Source of the DNA: Arctopsyche grandis
Taxonomy: Eukaryota; Arthropoda; Insecta; Trichoptera; Hydropsychidae
Direction: 5' to 3'
NCBI RefSeq assembly: GCF_051622035.1
Contig: NC_135355.1
Location: forward strand, 2,976,001-3,040,000
DNA: 64,000 bases
The notes below the pieces were generated by a model. The model was not told where the DNA came from and did no database searches. It saw only the letters and a list, made by a program, of their open reading frames with translations. The translations under genes were made by a program, and so were the position numbers. Positions 52,116 through 62,099 of this stretch are shown piece after piece (position 1 is the stretch's first letter; every line of letters begins with the position of its first letter).

Positions 52116-52227
52116 ATGGCCAAAGTCATTTATTGTCTGGTGATTTTCATCTCTGCTACGTGGCTCGTTGAAGCTACTGTGGCTCCTGTTGATCCTCACT
52201 GTGCTTATCCTACCAAAGGACCCCCAA
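52116..52227 (+). CDS. TIL-D exon D1, signal-peptide exon
   Basis: ATG (GCGATGG) opens 37 codons with a hydrophobic core (VIYCLVIFISATWL), cleavage near VEA-T, then DPHCAYP as in TIL-C. The donor is A before GTAAAA. Confidence 0.9.
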
Positions 52228-55171
52228 GTAAAAACAATATACATAATACTGCCAATTATTATTTTTATTTTATAATCTATATGTATATATGTACATATAT
52301 AATATCTCCAAGAATATCAATATTTTTAAATATATATTTATAATAGAATGCAGATTGAATGAAGTGTACTCAGACTGCGGAAACAACAAATGTCAAAATA
52401 CATGTCAAGCAACAAAACTATCCGAAACTTGTGACGGACCGTGTATACCAGGTTGTATATGCGTCAACGGGTATTTCAGAAACTCGAAAGGAGTTTGCGT
52501 TTTGCTTAAAGATTGCGGTAAGTCATTATTAAAACTTGGCCATCTGTTGAAAACATCCATTCAAAATCTAATTACTATGTGTGTTTAACAGATTGCATGA
52601 AGGAAAACGAGATTTTCGACGTATGTGGTCCATCGTGTGTTAACACTTGCGAAGAACCAAACCTCATCGCAAGACTTAGTTGCCTTGCTGGTTGCTTCCC
52701 AGGTTGCTTTTGCAAGCCAAATTTCTTGAGGGACAAGAACGGCAACTGCGTGCCACAAAGCAAATGCTGTAAATTATTTGAGATTCTCACATCGATGGGT
52801 TGATCTTGAAGGCGTAGTTCTAAATATGAACTTTTTATTTTTAGATAAGTGCAAGGCAAATGAAGTATTCAAAGACTGTGGAAGATTCCAATGCGAAAAT
52901 ACGTGTACAAATACAAACGCGCAGCAAAGATGCAATCTAACGCCATGTGAGCCAGGATGTTACTGTAACCAAGGTTACTTAAGGGACGTTGATGGTCAAT
53001 GTGTACTGCGGGAAGATTGCCGTAAGATCATATTTAAACATTTAATATCATTAATATTCCTATACTATCATGATACGAGTTGTAAGGATTCATTATAATA
53101 GTATCATTGCCCTTCGAAAATAATCGAACGATTTGTTAGCTAGTATACCCAAAAATTAAATCAGATAAAACCATTGTAGAAATCACTTTATCTGAAAAAA
53201 GTTTCATATTTTCAGAATACAGAAAATGTAAAGGAAAGAACGAAGAATATTCATTGTGCATAGCACCTTGTGGTGAAAGGTGTTCCAATTTGGGACAGGA
53301 TTTAGTATGCAACTACAATGCTTGCAAAATAGGCTGTGATTGTAAACCAGGATACTTGAGGAATTCCAAAAACGAATGTGTTCTTATTTCAGAATGCGGT
53401 AGGTGTTAGTCTGTTTCCTAATTTGGTCAACAGCAGTCTGGCAAATTTTTCACAATTTCAATATCTCTTCAGATTGTAATAAAAATGAAGAGTTAGATAT
53501 TTGTTATAATAAATGTCCTCCACGTACTTGTGACGCTATTGGAAAGGGGTTCGAGTGTCCGCCACCTGATTCAAATTGTAAACCAGCTTGCAAATGTATA
53601 TTCGACTATCGCAGAAATTCAGATGGTGTCTGTATACCAGTTCAGAAGTGTCGTAAGTAGGGATTGCAATACCGAAAGCACCGATACCGGTAGTATCGGG
53701 ATTTGTATTAAAAAAAAAATACCGATAGTATCGATTTTTTTTAATTCGTACATTTTACTTGTCGAAAATAATATCTCCATGGCTAAAAACTACGAAAACG
53801 ACTGTTTATATATTTTGCATATATTTTGCATACGCGATATTGAGCAAGTCATTATTTTATTCATTGTTTTCCGTCTCTGATAAGCTTAATTCGTAATTGC
53901 AAAAAAAAAATCACACAAAAATAACAAGAGTTTCTAGGAAACATTATAATCCTTTGTACCTGGACGTACTTACTTAACAGTTTCTTACCCGAATATCCTG
54001 TATTTGAATGTTTGGGTTTGACGTATTTTTCAATAAACATGTAAGCGGTGCTCGGGATATCGGTAGCAATGTGTTTTTTATTAAAAATTAATTAATTAAA
54101 AAAAAATACTAAAAGTACCGGTAATACCGGTACCGTTCTTTTTTATTTCGATAATAGTGGTATTGGAAATTATGGTATTTTTGCAATTCCTAGTCGTGAG
54201 TACAAATACAAATAAATAGTCCATATAATTACGAGTAGGTACATGCACCATTTTATATATTTTTAAATTTTCAGCTCCTCTAAAATGTACTGGTGAAAAT
54301 GAAATTTACAATTCTTGTCCACCAAGATGCTTAGATGAAGGCTGTAGGAGTTTATATGACCCGCGAGTATGCACACAAGAAGTAAGAGAATGTTCACCTG
54401 CATGTGTATGCAAGGATGGTTATCTTAGAAACCTCGAAGGAAATTGCATTCTTAAAACTCAATGCCGTAAGTCGAATTGAATGTCAATATGTATATAAAG
54501 ATTAGTTTGAAAATTTTATTATTTTATTTTAAATTTCAGCCGAATATTGCTCCGATCCAAACGCCGTATTTGGACAGTGTGGAAATTTTTGTCCCACAAC
54601 TTGTAAAAACAAAGACATACCAAATAGGGTTTGTCCTGGGATATGTAAGGTCGGTGGTGGTTGCGTATGCAAATTAGGATTCGTTGAAAACGATAAAGGA
54701 TTGTGCATTCCACCAGAAAAATGTCGTTAGTATTACTTTTCACTACAAAATAAAATTAAGAGAACATGATGAATTATTTGAAATAATATACTTTGTGTTT
54801 TTCGCTTGCATATATTTCCATCCCTTTTTAATTTGCCTTAAATCATCTATAAAGGCTTCCATTCTTTTTTTGTATATGTCTTTTCTATAGTCCACGATCA
54901 TGATCACCTAATTAAAATTTAAAAATTTCAACTCTGGAGTACCTCAAGAATGTTTTTTTATTTTATTTTTATTTATTTAGCTCTAGCCCCTTGTGGAGAT
55001 AACGAGACCTATAGCAAAACGGCTCCTGTTGTGCAAGAAACGTGTGCAACTTTGAATAAGCACGTTTGCAAAGATTACAAACCGGGATGCGTCTGCAATC
55101 CAGGATACGTGCGTGAATTCACCAACGGAAAATGCATTAAGCCATGTTGTTGCAAAAATCGTAGAAAATGA
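52116..55171 (+). CDS. TIL-D: secreted eight-domain TIL protein (whole-gene model)
   Basis: A signal-peptide exon and eight TIL exons, all phase 1, sum to 1569 nt, giving 522 residues ending in TGA at 55169-55171. Seven domains have all ten cysteines. The last is the reduced basic-tailed type. Exon order matches TIL-C except that C4, C5, C9 and C10 have no direct equivalent and D4 and D8 belong to other subtypes. A TATA box at 52060 and AATAAA at 55191 frame the gene. This is the cleanest complete gene in the window. The product is secreted. The inhibitor role is inferred from the TIL fold. Confidence 0.9.
52347..52517 (+). CDS. TIL-D exon D2, TIL domain (CGLNE subfamily)
   Basis: The acceptor is TATAATAG and the donor GTAAGT. 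Ten cysteines are present, starting CRLNEVYSDC, with loop C-DGP-C. Confidence 0.92.
52592..52768 (+). CDS. TIL-D exon D3, TIL domain
   Basis: The acceptor is TGTTTAACAG and the donor GTAAAT. Ten cysteines are present, starting CMKENEIFDVC, with loop C-LAG-C. Confidence 0.92.
52845..53021 (+). CDS. TIL-D exon D4, TIL domain
   Basis: The acceptor is TATTTTTAG and the donor GTAAGA. Ten cysteines are present, starting CKANEVFKDC, with loop C-NLTP-C. It is related to B14. Confidence 0.92.
53216..53398 (+). CDS. TIL-D exon D5, TIL domain (GERC subfamily)
   Basis: The acceptor is TATTTTCAG and the donor GTAGGT. Ten cysteines are present, with core CIAPCGERC and loop C-NYNA-C. It keeps the C9 that C6 has lost. 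Confidence 0.92.
53473..53652 (+). CDS. TIL-D exon D6, TIL domain (NEELD subfamily)
   Basis: The acceptor is ATCTCTTCAG and the donor GTAAGT. Ten cysteines are present, starting CNKNEELDIC, with a six-residue C5-C6 loop. Confidence 0.92.
53653..54274. other. Intron D6-D7 with an inverted-repeat insertion
   Basis: GATTGCAATACCGAAAGCAC near the left and its inverted relative GGTATTTTTGCAATTCCTAGT near 54174, with several ACCGGTA/TACCGGT blocks, suggest a degraded inverted-repeat element at about 53660-54195. The matching introns of TIL-C and TIL-E lack it. Confidence 0.5.
54275..54466 (+). CDS. TIL-D exon D7, TIL domain (TGENE subfamily)
   Basis: The acceptor is AAATTTTCAG and the donor GTAAGT. 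Ten cysteines are present, starting CTGENEIYNSC, with loop C-TQEVRE-C. Confidence 0.92.
54540..54725 (+). CDS. TIL-D exon D8, TIL domain with GTTAGT donor
   Basis: The acceptor is AAATTTCAG. Ten cysteines are present, starting YCSDPNAVF, with GGCVC and loop C-PGI-C. The donor is GTTAGT. If unspliced, the frame continues CGT TAG (stop 54728-54730) and AATAAA follows at 54749. Confidence 0.9.
54749..54754 (+). terminator. Possible intronic polyadenylation signal in TIL-D
   Basis: AATAAA lies 18 bases after the TAG embedded in the D8 donor, the same spacing as in the true TIL-D 3' end. TTTGTGTTTTT follows about 40 bases on. The TIL-E counterpart reads AATAGA. Confidence 0.4.
54981..55171 (+). 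CDS. TIL-D exon D9, reduced terminal TIL domain with basic tail
   Basis: The acceptor is ATTTATTTAG. It lacks C2, C3 and C6, like C11 and E6, and ends CIKPCCCKNRRK followed by TGA. It has three consecutive cysteines near the end where C11 and E6 have two spaced ones. Confidence 0.92.
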
Positions 55172-55190
55172 ATGAGAAATTAAATTTTCA

Positions 55191-55196
55191 AATAAA
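55191..55196 (+). terminator. AATAAA polyadenylation signal of TIL-D
   Basis: It lies 19 bases after the stop, with TTGTTTTATTT about 15 bases downstream. Confidence 0.65.
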
Positions 55197-55559
55197 TTCA
55201 TAAATACTTGTTTTATTTACATGCCTGATTAAATATTATATCGTTATGTACTTTTATCATATCATATGCTTCGATGTAATTTTGTACGATTTTTTTTATA
55301 ATCATATAATTAAGTATTTAATTAAAATTTCGTAAATGCATTACGAACGAATTGAAAATACACTCTTTAAAATACAGTTTTTACTTTATGTACGTGGTAA
55401 CAATACTTATGTACAGCATAATAGGAAAAAAAGAGCTCAAATACCTATTTACAATTCTTATAAATGCTCTTAATACATAATATAAAATAAAAACTCTCTA
55501 AAATCGACGATCTAAAGTAGATTGTGTTTAGCTAAATTTTTACACGTGCACATTCAAAT

Positions 55560-56610
55560 TCACATTCAGCAAATTCTATGCACGTAGTAACAATAGATGA
55601 AGTTTTGTGATCATGCGAAAATTATAACTCGAGATGGAGACTCACTCAAACTCAGAATCGTTTTCATGGTCTAGAAATAACTGGATAAAAAAATTGAATT
55701 AAAAAACATTTTTAAACCTAAATAAAAATAACATTAATATTTTTAATTATTTTTCCCATTTTAGTGCATAACTAGTTTTTATATAATTCATTTTTATATT
55801 ATAATTATTTTTATTAAGGTTTAAAAATGTTTTTAAATTCAATTTTTCTTTCACTATTCGTAGTCGACCCTTTTAATATCTCTTCACGCAAAAATTCCAA
55901 TATTCCTTGATTCAATGTGGTGTGAATAAAAAAAAATTACAAATTTTATCAACCAGAAGTGGGATTTTTTCCACTTAGAAGAGTCATAAATGTTGTGACC
56001 AAACGATTTTTTCCATGCTATTGAACGTATTAAAGTCTGTTCATACCTATCCAGCACGACCCGAATCCTGCAAGTACGGACAGTATTCTTTAGTACATTC
56101 TATATGGACGCGCATGAATGCGTAAATGCGCATGCGCGAATGGAGTATGAATACGTCCATATAATGTACCAAAGAATACTATCCGCACTTGCAGGAAACC
56201 TGCAGGATACGGGTCGTGCTGGATAGGTATGAAAAGACCTTTAAAGTGAAAAATTAGTATTTTTATGTTCGAAATTTTGAGTTAATGAGGTATTGGTTAG
56301 AATTCGTACGCCAGAATTAGTAATTTTATTTAAAACAATATTTCATTATTATATTTTGAGCTTTTGCAATATTTATATATTCTTGATATTTTATGCTTAC
56401 AATATTAATGATGATATTAAGTAATAAAAATATTTTGAACAAAATAATACAACCAGAAATTGAAAATTTGTCTTGTGTATATAAGTTTCCCTACAATTGC
56501 GCTCAAAGTCGTATCGAAAATGCTATAGTAGCCGATATGTTTTAACGTGGATGTGTGTCATTATCTAATTTTGTTTTATATACTTCTTTTATTTCTCAAA
56601 TGCATACATA
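55560..56610 (+). repeat. CCGGAAGT-family repeat, split by a palindromic element
   Basis: It begins CACGTAGTAACAATAGATGA and shows degraded CCAGAAGTG and ACCAGAAATTG blocks. It is interrupted at 56041-56233. Confidence 0.5.
56041..56233. mobile_element. 193-bp near-perfect palindrome
   Basis: The arms TTCATACCTATCCAGCACGA and their inverse (TCGTGCTGGATAGGTATGAA) close the element, and inner arms (AGTATTCTTTAGTACATTCT and inverse) pair as well. The GC-rich core is near 56114-56140. It is a hairpin MITE. Confidence 0.75.
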
Positions 56611-56639
56611 AATTTTATTTCTTACGGTCAACTATAATA

Positions 56640-57330
56640 TGAAGGCATTTTTGTACATGTAAGTTATGCATATGTCTTACTCCAATGGCGTGTAATGATA
56701 ATTATTTAAATTATGATTTTTAGAGATTGTCAGCAATATTTCACTTCAATAACAAATAATATTTTTAAATCTCTATAACGTAAAAAAAATTATTAATTGT
56801 AATGACAACTTTTTTATAAATTTAAAATAAAACAATCAAAAACTTGTGAACAAAAATCAGCATACGAATCTATGTATACATATATAAAGATGGTTTTGGG
56901 CTTTTGCTCAAGTATAATTAGTATGTACAATGTATAAATTATGTAGCTTATTATTAATGCTCAACTGCACAACTGCATCATCTGATTAAATAAAAGTGTT
57001 TTGATTGTACTGTAAATTTTAAATTACGTATTGATACAGTTTGAAATTCGCATGGTCAAATATTATTTATTACAATGTTCGGTCTATTTTTATTGAAATC
57101 AACCGATTATGATAATGATGAAAATTGATTATTAAATACTAACAAAATTAAAGTCATAAATTACTGATATTTAAAAAAATTTATATAATATAATAAGTCA
57201 ATGTATTAAATATGATTTATTTATTTAAATTTCTTAAAATTAAATATTAAATATGATTTTTTTTCAATAAATATAATTGTTATTAACAATATTACAAATA
57301 TGCACACTTACAACGCATATCATACAAAAG
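56640..57330. other. Spacer upstream of TIL-E
   Basis: Segments near 56970-57090 match the TIL-D upstream spacer. I see no signal-peptide exon here. Confidence 0.4.
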
Positions 57331-58480
57331 GAATTTGAGGGATATAAGATGTATAAATAACAAAAATCCATAACGACACCCACATACCGGCTATGAGAGC
57401 ATTGTCGATACAAGTTTGAGCGCTAATGTAGGGAAACTTATGTACATAAGACAAAAGTTCTATTTCTGATTGTTAGATTTTGTTCAAAATATTTTTATCA
57501 CTATATATCATCAAAAATATTATTACGTAGGAACATGAAAGAGGGTATCCATTGTCTAAGTGCATTCGTTGGTGAACAATAGAGTCCCCGGATTAGGCTA
57601 ACGGGATTCAATAAGATAAAAGTTCTACTTTCGATTGTAGGATTTTGTTCAAAATTTTTTTATTACTTAATATCACTATAAATATTATAAGCATAAAATA
57701 TATAAACAAAATCGCTAGTATATAAAAAATACAAATATGAATTTTCAGCTCGATGATTCAGTGGTGTGGAAAAATTCGTGTGATCACATTTTAATCTTTT
57801 TTAAGAGTAAAAAATCCTACTTCCTGTTTATTAAATTTAATGATTTTTTTATGTTTATCAAATTGATTTTCTCGTGAAGAGCACACATGTTTAAAAATCG
57901 AAAAAAAAATAGTGAAAGAAAAATCTAACAAGAGTAAATTGCCACTTTCGGTTGACGGGTGGTCACCAAATTTTATTTATAACTTCGATAAACCAAATAT
58001 TTTCTGAGAAAAACATAAAAGCCTCGATTTTGTTGAGAGTAAAAGTACTATGTACTTCCAGTTCAGGTAAAAATATTAAGTTATAAAATTTATAATTTCT
58101 ATTATATATAAAAAATAAAAATCGGATGTGACCAACCCATGACTTTATCTATGTATTTGAGGAACATAAGAAAGTTAAAAAACAACAAAAAAAATTCGGG
58201 TGTGACCAACCCATGACTTTATCTATGTATTTGAGGAATATAAGAAAGTTATAACACAAAATTTGATATTAAACCGTACAGACAGATTATGAAATACTCA
58301 TAACTATGACAGCTATACAAATTGAGCGCAAATGTATAGAAATTTGCACAACACAAAAATTCTATTTTCGGTTGTCGGATTTTGTTCACATATTTTTTAT
58401 TACTTAAAATCACTATCAGTAATTATATTCATAAAATATCAAGAAAATAAAAACAATTTAAAAGGTCAAAAAAAAAGTAT
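57331..58480 (-). repeat. CCGGAAGT-family repeats, nested or tandem
   Basis: The terminus GTGACCAACCCATGACTTTA occurs twice 77 bp apart (58128 and 58202), and TTTCGGTTGTCGGATTTTGT-like blocks recur. At least two inverted copies lie against each other up to exon E1. Confidence 0.55.
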
Positions 58481-58520
58481 TTTATATAAAATATGATTAT
58501 AATCTATTTATGTATAACAG

Positions 58521-58697
58521 ATTGCAAAAAGGACAACGAAATTTTCAGACAAGGTGGTCCTGCGTGTGTTAACACTTGCGAAGAACCAGATCGTCTGACA
58601 GGAATGGGATGTTCGGCTGTTTGCGTTCCAGGTTGCTTTTGCAAACCAACTTTCTTGAGGAATAATAACGGCGATTGTATACCACAAAGCAAATGCT
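58521..58697 (+). CDS. TIL-E exon E1, TIL domain lacking C2
   Basis: The acceptor is GTATAACAG and the donor GTAAAT. It matches D3, but FDVCGPSC is FRQGGPAC here, so C2 is lost and C6 is left unpaired. The loop is C-SAV-C. The frame is open 28 bases upstream to an ATG that gives no convincing signal peptide. Confidence 0.85.
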
Positions 58698-60136
58698 GTA
58701 AATTATTTACAATTTTCACTTTCGTACGTTTATCTATTATAGAATTCTCAATTAAAAATGTGACCTATTTTTTTTAGATAAATGCACAGGACCCAACGAA
58801 GTTTTCTCTAATTGTGTGTCACCTTGCGGTGAAAGATGTTCCAATTTGGGACAAGACTTAGTATGCAATTTCATCGCATGTAATGCAGGCTGCGATTGTA
58901 AACCAGGATTCTTCAGAAATTCCAAGAACGAGTGTGTTCCACCTGCAAAATGCGGTTCGTAGAAGTTACTGCAGCCATTAATCATGTAATCAACGGAAAT
59001 CTGGCAGCATCTTCATAGTTTTTATATCATTTCAGATTGTAATCCAAATGAAGAGTTAGATATGTGTTATAACAAATGTCCTCCACGCACTTGTGATGCA
59101 ATCGGAAAGATGTTCAAGTGTGCAGCACCCGATCCAAACAACTGTAAACCAGCTTGCAAATGTAAATTCAACTATCGCAGAAATTCAGATGGTGTCTGTA
59201 TACCTATTCAGAAGTGTCGTAAGTACAAATACAATAAATATTCCACATACTTACCAGTAGGTACATGCATATTATATTGTATTTTTTTTTCAATTACTCA
59301 GCTCCTCTAAAATGTACTGGTGAAAATGAAATTTACAATTCTTGTCCACCATCATGTTTGGATGAAAGATGTAGGAGTTTGTATGATCCACTAATGTGCA
59401 CTCTGGAAGTTAGAGAATGTGCGCCTGCATGTGTGTGCAAGGATGACTATCTTCGCAACGATGAAGGAAAGTGCATTCCCAAAACTCAATGCCGTAAGTT
59501 ACATATGTACATACATATGTATATTGAAACTCATTGTAAGAAGACCAATTAGAAATTTCACTTTTTAATCTTAAATCTTAAATTTTAGGAGAGTATTGCT
59601 CTGATCCAAACTCTAAATTCAACAAGTGCGGAAATGCTTGTCCTATAACTTGCAGAAACAGAAACACCGATAGAAAATGTACCAAAAATTGTATCCCCGG
59701 TGGTGGTTGCGTATGCATAGAAGGATTCATTTTAAACGATAATGGATTGTGTATTCCACCAGAAAAATGTCGTTAGTATTTGTTTTTTCACTACAAAATA
59801 GAACTTGTAAGTGTTTTTCGGTAATATCAGTAGTCTATAGAGGCCTGCCTTTATGCTTCCCGATTATAATCACCTAATTAAAATTTAAAGTTTACCAGCT
59901 CTAGAATTATTTTCAAGCATAATTTTCTTATTTATTTTGTTTTAGCCCCAGATTGTGGAGCTAACGAGATCTACGACAAATTGGCTCCTGTTGTGCAACA
60001 AACGTGTGCAACTTACAAAAATCAGCACGATTGCAAGGATTACAAGCCGGGGTGCGTCTGCATTAAAGGATACGTGCGTGAGTGCACCAACGGAAAGTGT
60101 ATTAAGGAATGTGACTGTAAAAAACGAAGAAAATGA
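58521..60136 (+). CDS. TIL-E: partial TIL-D duplicate without signal exon
   Basis: Six TIL exons correspond in order to D3, D5, D6, D7, D8 and D9, sum to 1103 nt and stay in frame to TGA at 60134-60136, followed by AATAAA. Counterparts of D1, D2 and D4 are missing, and repeats fill the 3.3 kb upstream. Either it is a 5'-truncated duplicate decaying slowly, or its exons are spliced to TIL-D transcripts. One cysteine loss (E1) and an atypical donor (E2) point to relaxed constraint, but there is no internal stop. Confidence 0.75.
58778..58954 (+). CDS. TIL-E exon E2, TIL domain (GERC subfamily)
   Basis: The acceptor is TTTTTTTAG. Ten cysteines are present, with core CVSPCGERC and loop C-NFIA-C. 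The donor is GTTCGT, weak, and read-through would meet TAG at 58959-58961. Confidence 0.88.
59036..59218 (+). CDS. TIL-E exon E3, TIL domain (NEELD subfamily)
   Basis: The acceptor is TCATTTCAG and the donor GTAAGT. Ten cysteines are present, starting CNPNEELDMC, with a seven-residue C5-C6 loop. Confidence 0.92.
59302..59493 (+). CDS. TIL-E exon E4, TIL domain (TGENE subfamily)
   Basis: The acceptor is TTACTCAG and the donor GTAAGT. Ten cysteines are present, starting CTGENEIYNSC, with loop C-TLEVRE-C. It is very close to D7 and C8. Confidence 0.92.
59589..59771 (+). CDS. TIL-E exon E5, TIL domain with GTTAGT donor
   Basis: The acceptor is AAATTTTAG. Ten cysteines are present, starting YCSDPNSKF, with GGCVC and loop C-TKN-C. 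It shares the GTTAGT stop-donor with D8, but the following AATAAA is mutated to AATAGA. Confidence 0.9.
59946..60136 (+). CDS. TIL-E exon E6, reduced terminal TIL domain with basic tail
   Basis: The acceptor is TTTTGTTTTAG. It lacks C2, C3 and C6, and ends CDCKKRRK then TGA. It is the paralogue of D9 and C11. Confidence 0.92.
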
Positions 60137-60142
60137 TTGAAA

Positions 60143-60148
60143 AATAAA
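60143..60148 (+). terminator. AATAAA polyadenylation signal of TIL-E
   Basis: It lies six bases after the stop, with TTTGTTTTATTT about 25 bases on. Confidence 0.6.
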
Positions 60149-61754
60149 GCTTTGAATTAACCACATACAAATTTGTTTTATTTGCAACAAGAATAAATCC
60201 CAATAATGATAATAATGTCGTTTTTCGAACATTTATCGGGACAAATCGGCCAGTTTTTAACCGATTCACTGATCATGGGTGCAGTTGAGCGTAACTGAAA
60301 CAAAATATTATGAATTTTTATTATGAAAAATATTTGCAGTGAAAAAATTTCCTTTAGGAATGATTTAAGAAAAATATGGCGATAATATAATATATGTATA
60401 TATGTATATATATATAAACGGACGCGATATATGTATGTGGGTATGTATGTATGTGGCAGAACGCGTGGAGACACAGCCAATCAGAGTAAAGTGTTCGAAA
60501 AGACGCGGGGAAGCGGGGAAGTGGGGGGATGTGAAGCATTTGATATTTGCAACGTCAGGCCGAGCGACGGGTGACGTCGACGACGCATAGAGTGGTATTT
60601 GGCCTGAAAACGTGTTCAAAAATATTTTTTTACGCTTTTTACCAAAAAATAGCTTTTGTACTATTACATGCGAGCTATTGATGATTGTAAACAATCTTAA
60701 AATTGTTGATAATTTTTCGAAATTCCTCAAGTTTCGCAGGAGGGCACTTTGTAATAATTACTAGTTTTCTTCTTCTAAATCTTTGGATTTTTAATAAAAA
60801 GTCTATCAGTGCTTCTTCTTATTATATTATATGGATACTTTTGGGTCAGAAACTGGAATACAAAAGTGAAAATAAGTAATTTGAAAAAATTGAGTTCCAA
60901 AGTACGCTTAATTATTATTGATTATTTTTTTGAAGTATAAATTAGTGCAAACTTTGTTTTGCTAGAATAAAGGTAGAGATCTTAAAGTTTCTTATCACGT
61001 AAATTTGATTCGGCTAAAATAGGCACAATACGTGTTAAAACATCAGTAGTAGGGTTTTTTTTAACAGGTAATAAGGTAAGGTAAGGTGAGAAATTTTTAA
61101 AGGAATGAAACTTAGTTTAATCTAGCGTTTCTATCTTGTTTTTTAACGTCTATACCGTCCACCAAAACACTTTTAATAATTTAATAAATTTGTTTAACAA
61201 CAAAATGTCGCGAACAAAAACAAGCGTATCACAAAAATGACAGAATTCGACTGCGACTACATTTGACTTGTGAGCTTAATGGCCCAGGTAAGGACTCCAC
61301 AGTGTACTCAATTTGTGAAAATTTTAAATTTTGATCTTTGGCCAGCTTTTGAGGGAAAATATCAGTATGTGCGACGGGAGCGTAAACACATACACACATT
61401 CATTCATCATATCGAATGGGTGAACGTCAACTTTTTACGATTAATACGTGCATCATCGACCAATCACTAGTATAATATATATGAAAACTGATGGGATGTA
61501 TGTATGTATGTGCGAGTACATCGACAAGTATGAAGATTTCAAAAAAACAAATTTTAGAATACCAGAAATATACATACGTAGTGCTTAGAGATGTGTCGAG
61601 ACGCAGGGTAGCGGGGAAGTGGGGAGGTGTGGAGCGTCTGAAACGTGCTCCTGATATTGAGCAAGTTGGAATGGGTGGCGTCAGAGTCTGATGCGCTGCG
61701 TGGGAGCGTAGCGCATCTGACTCAATTTTTAATTACTTAAAATTACTATAATTA
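60149..61754. other. Repeat-rich DNA after TIL-E
   Basis: 60395-60600 matches the inverted repeat at 45700. 61590-61640 resembles 60500-60545 (GCGGGGAAGTGGGG). A hairpin with arms AGTCTGATGCGCT and AGCGCATCTGACT lies near 61685-61722. No gene was seen. Confidence 0.45.
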
Positions 61755-62090
61755 CACTGTTCGACACGAAAAATGGTTCAGAGACGAGATATGACTTATA
61801 TATGATATGCCCAGTAAACACGAATCTGGTAATGAAAAATGTTGATTGGCTCGAGATTGATATGTGTTCCAATATTCATTTTGAACAGGAAATTGACAGA
61901 TTTTGAGATATCGACCGAACAACACCAAGATATAGAAAAATTGCGTGATTTATAAAACACATATATCTCCGAATCTCGAGCTAATCAAAATTTTTTATTA
62001 ACAGATTCGTATTCACTGGCCATAATTGTATAAGAAAAGTCATATCTCATCTCTGAACCAAAAAAAAAAGTCGTCATTTGTCGAACAGTG
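61755..62090. mobile_element. CACTGTTCGACA-type MITE with TTA duplication
   Basis: The ends CACTGTTCGACA and TGTCGAACAGTG are perfect inverted repeats with TTA outside both (61752-61754, 62091-62093). The arms extend inward (GGTTCAGAGACGAGATATGA and inverse). It has no coding frame. Confidence 0.82.
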
Positions 62091-62099
62091 TTATTATAC

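Noticed and set aside
58493-58520. Start codon and signal peptide for TIL-E (MIIIYLCIT)
   Set aside because: The hydrophobic stretch is only nine residues with no basic start or cleavage site, and it coincides with the acceptor region of E1. TIL-C and TIL-D use a separate signal exon.
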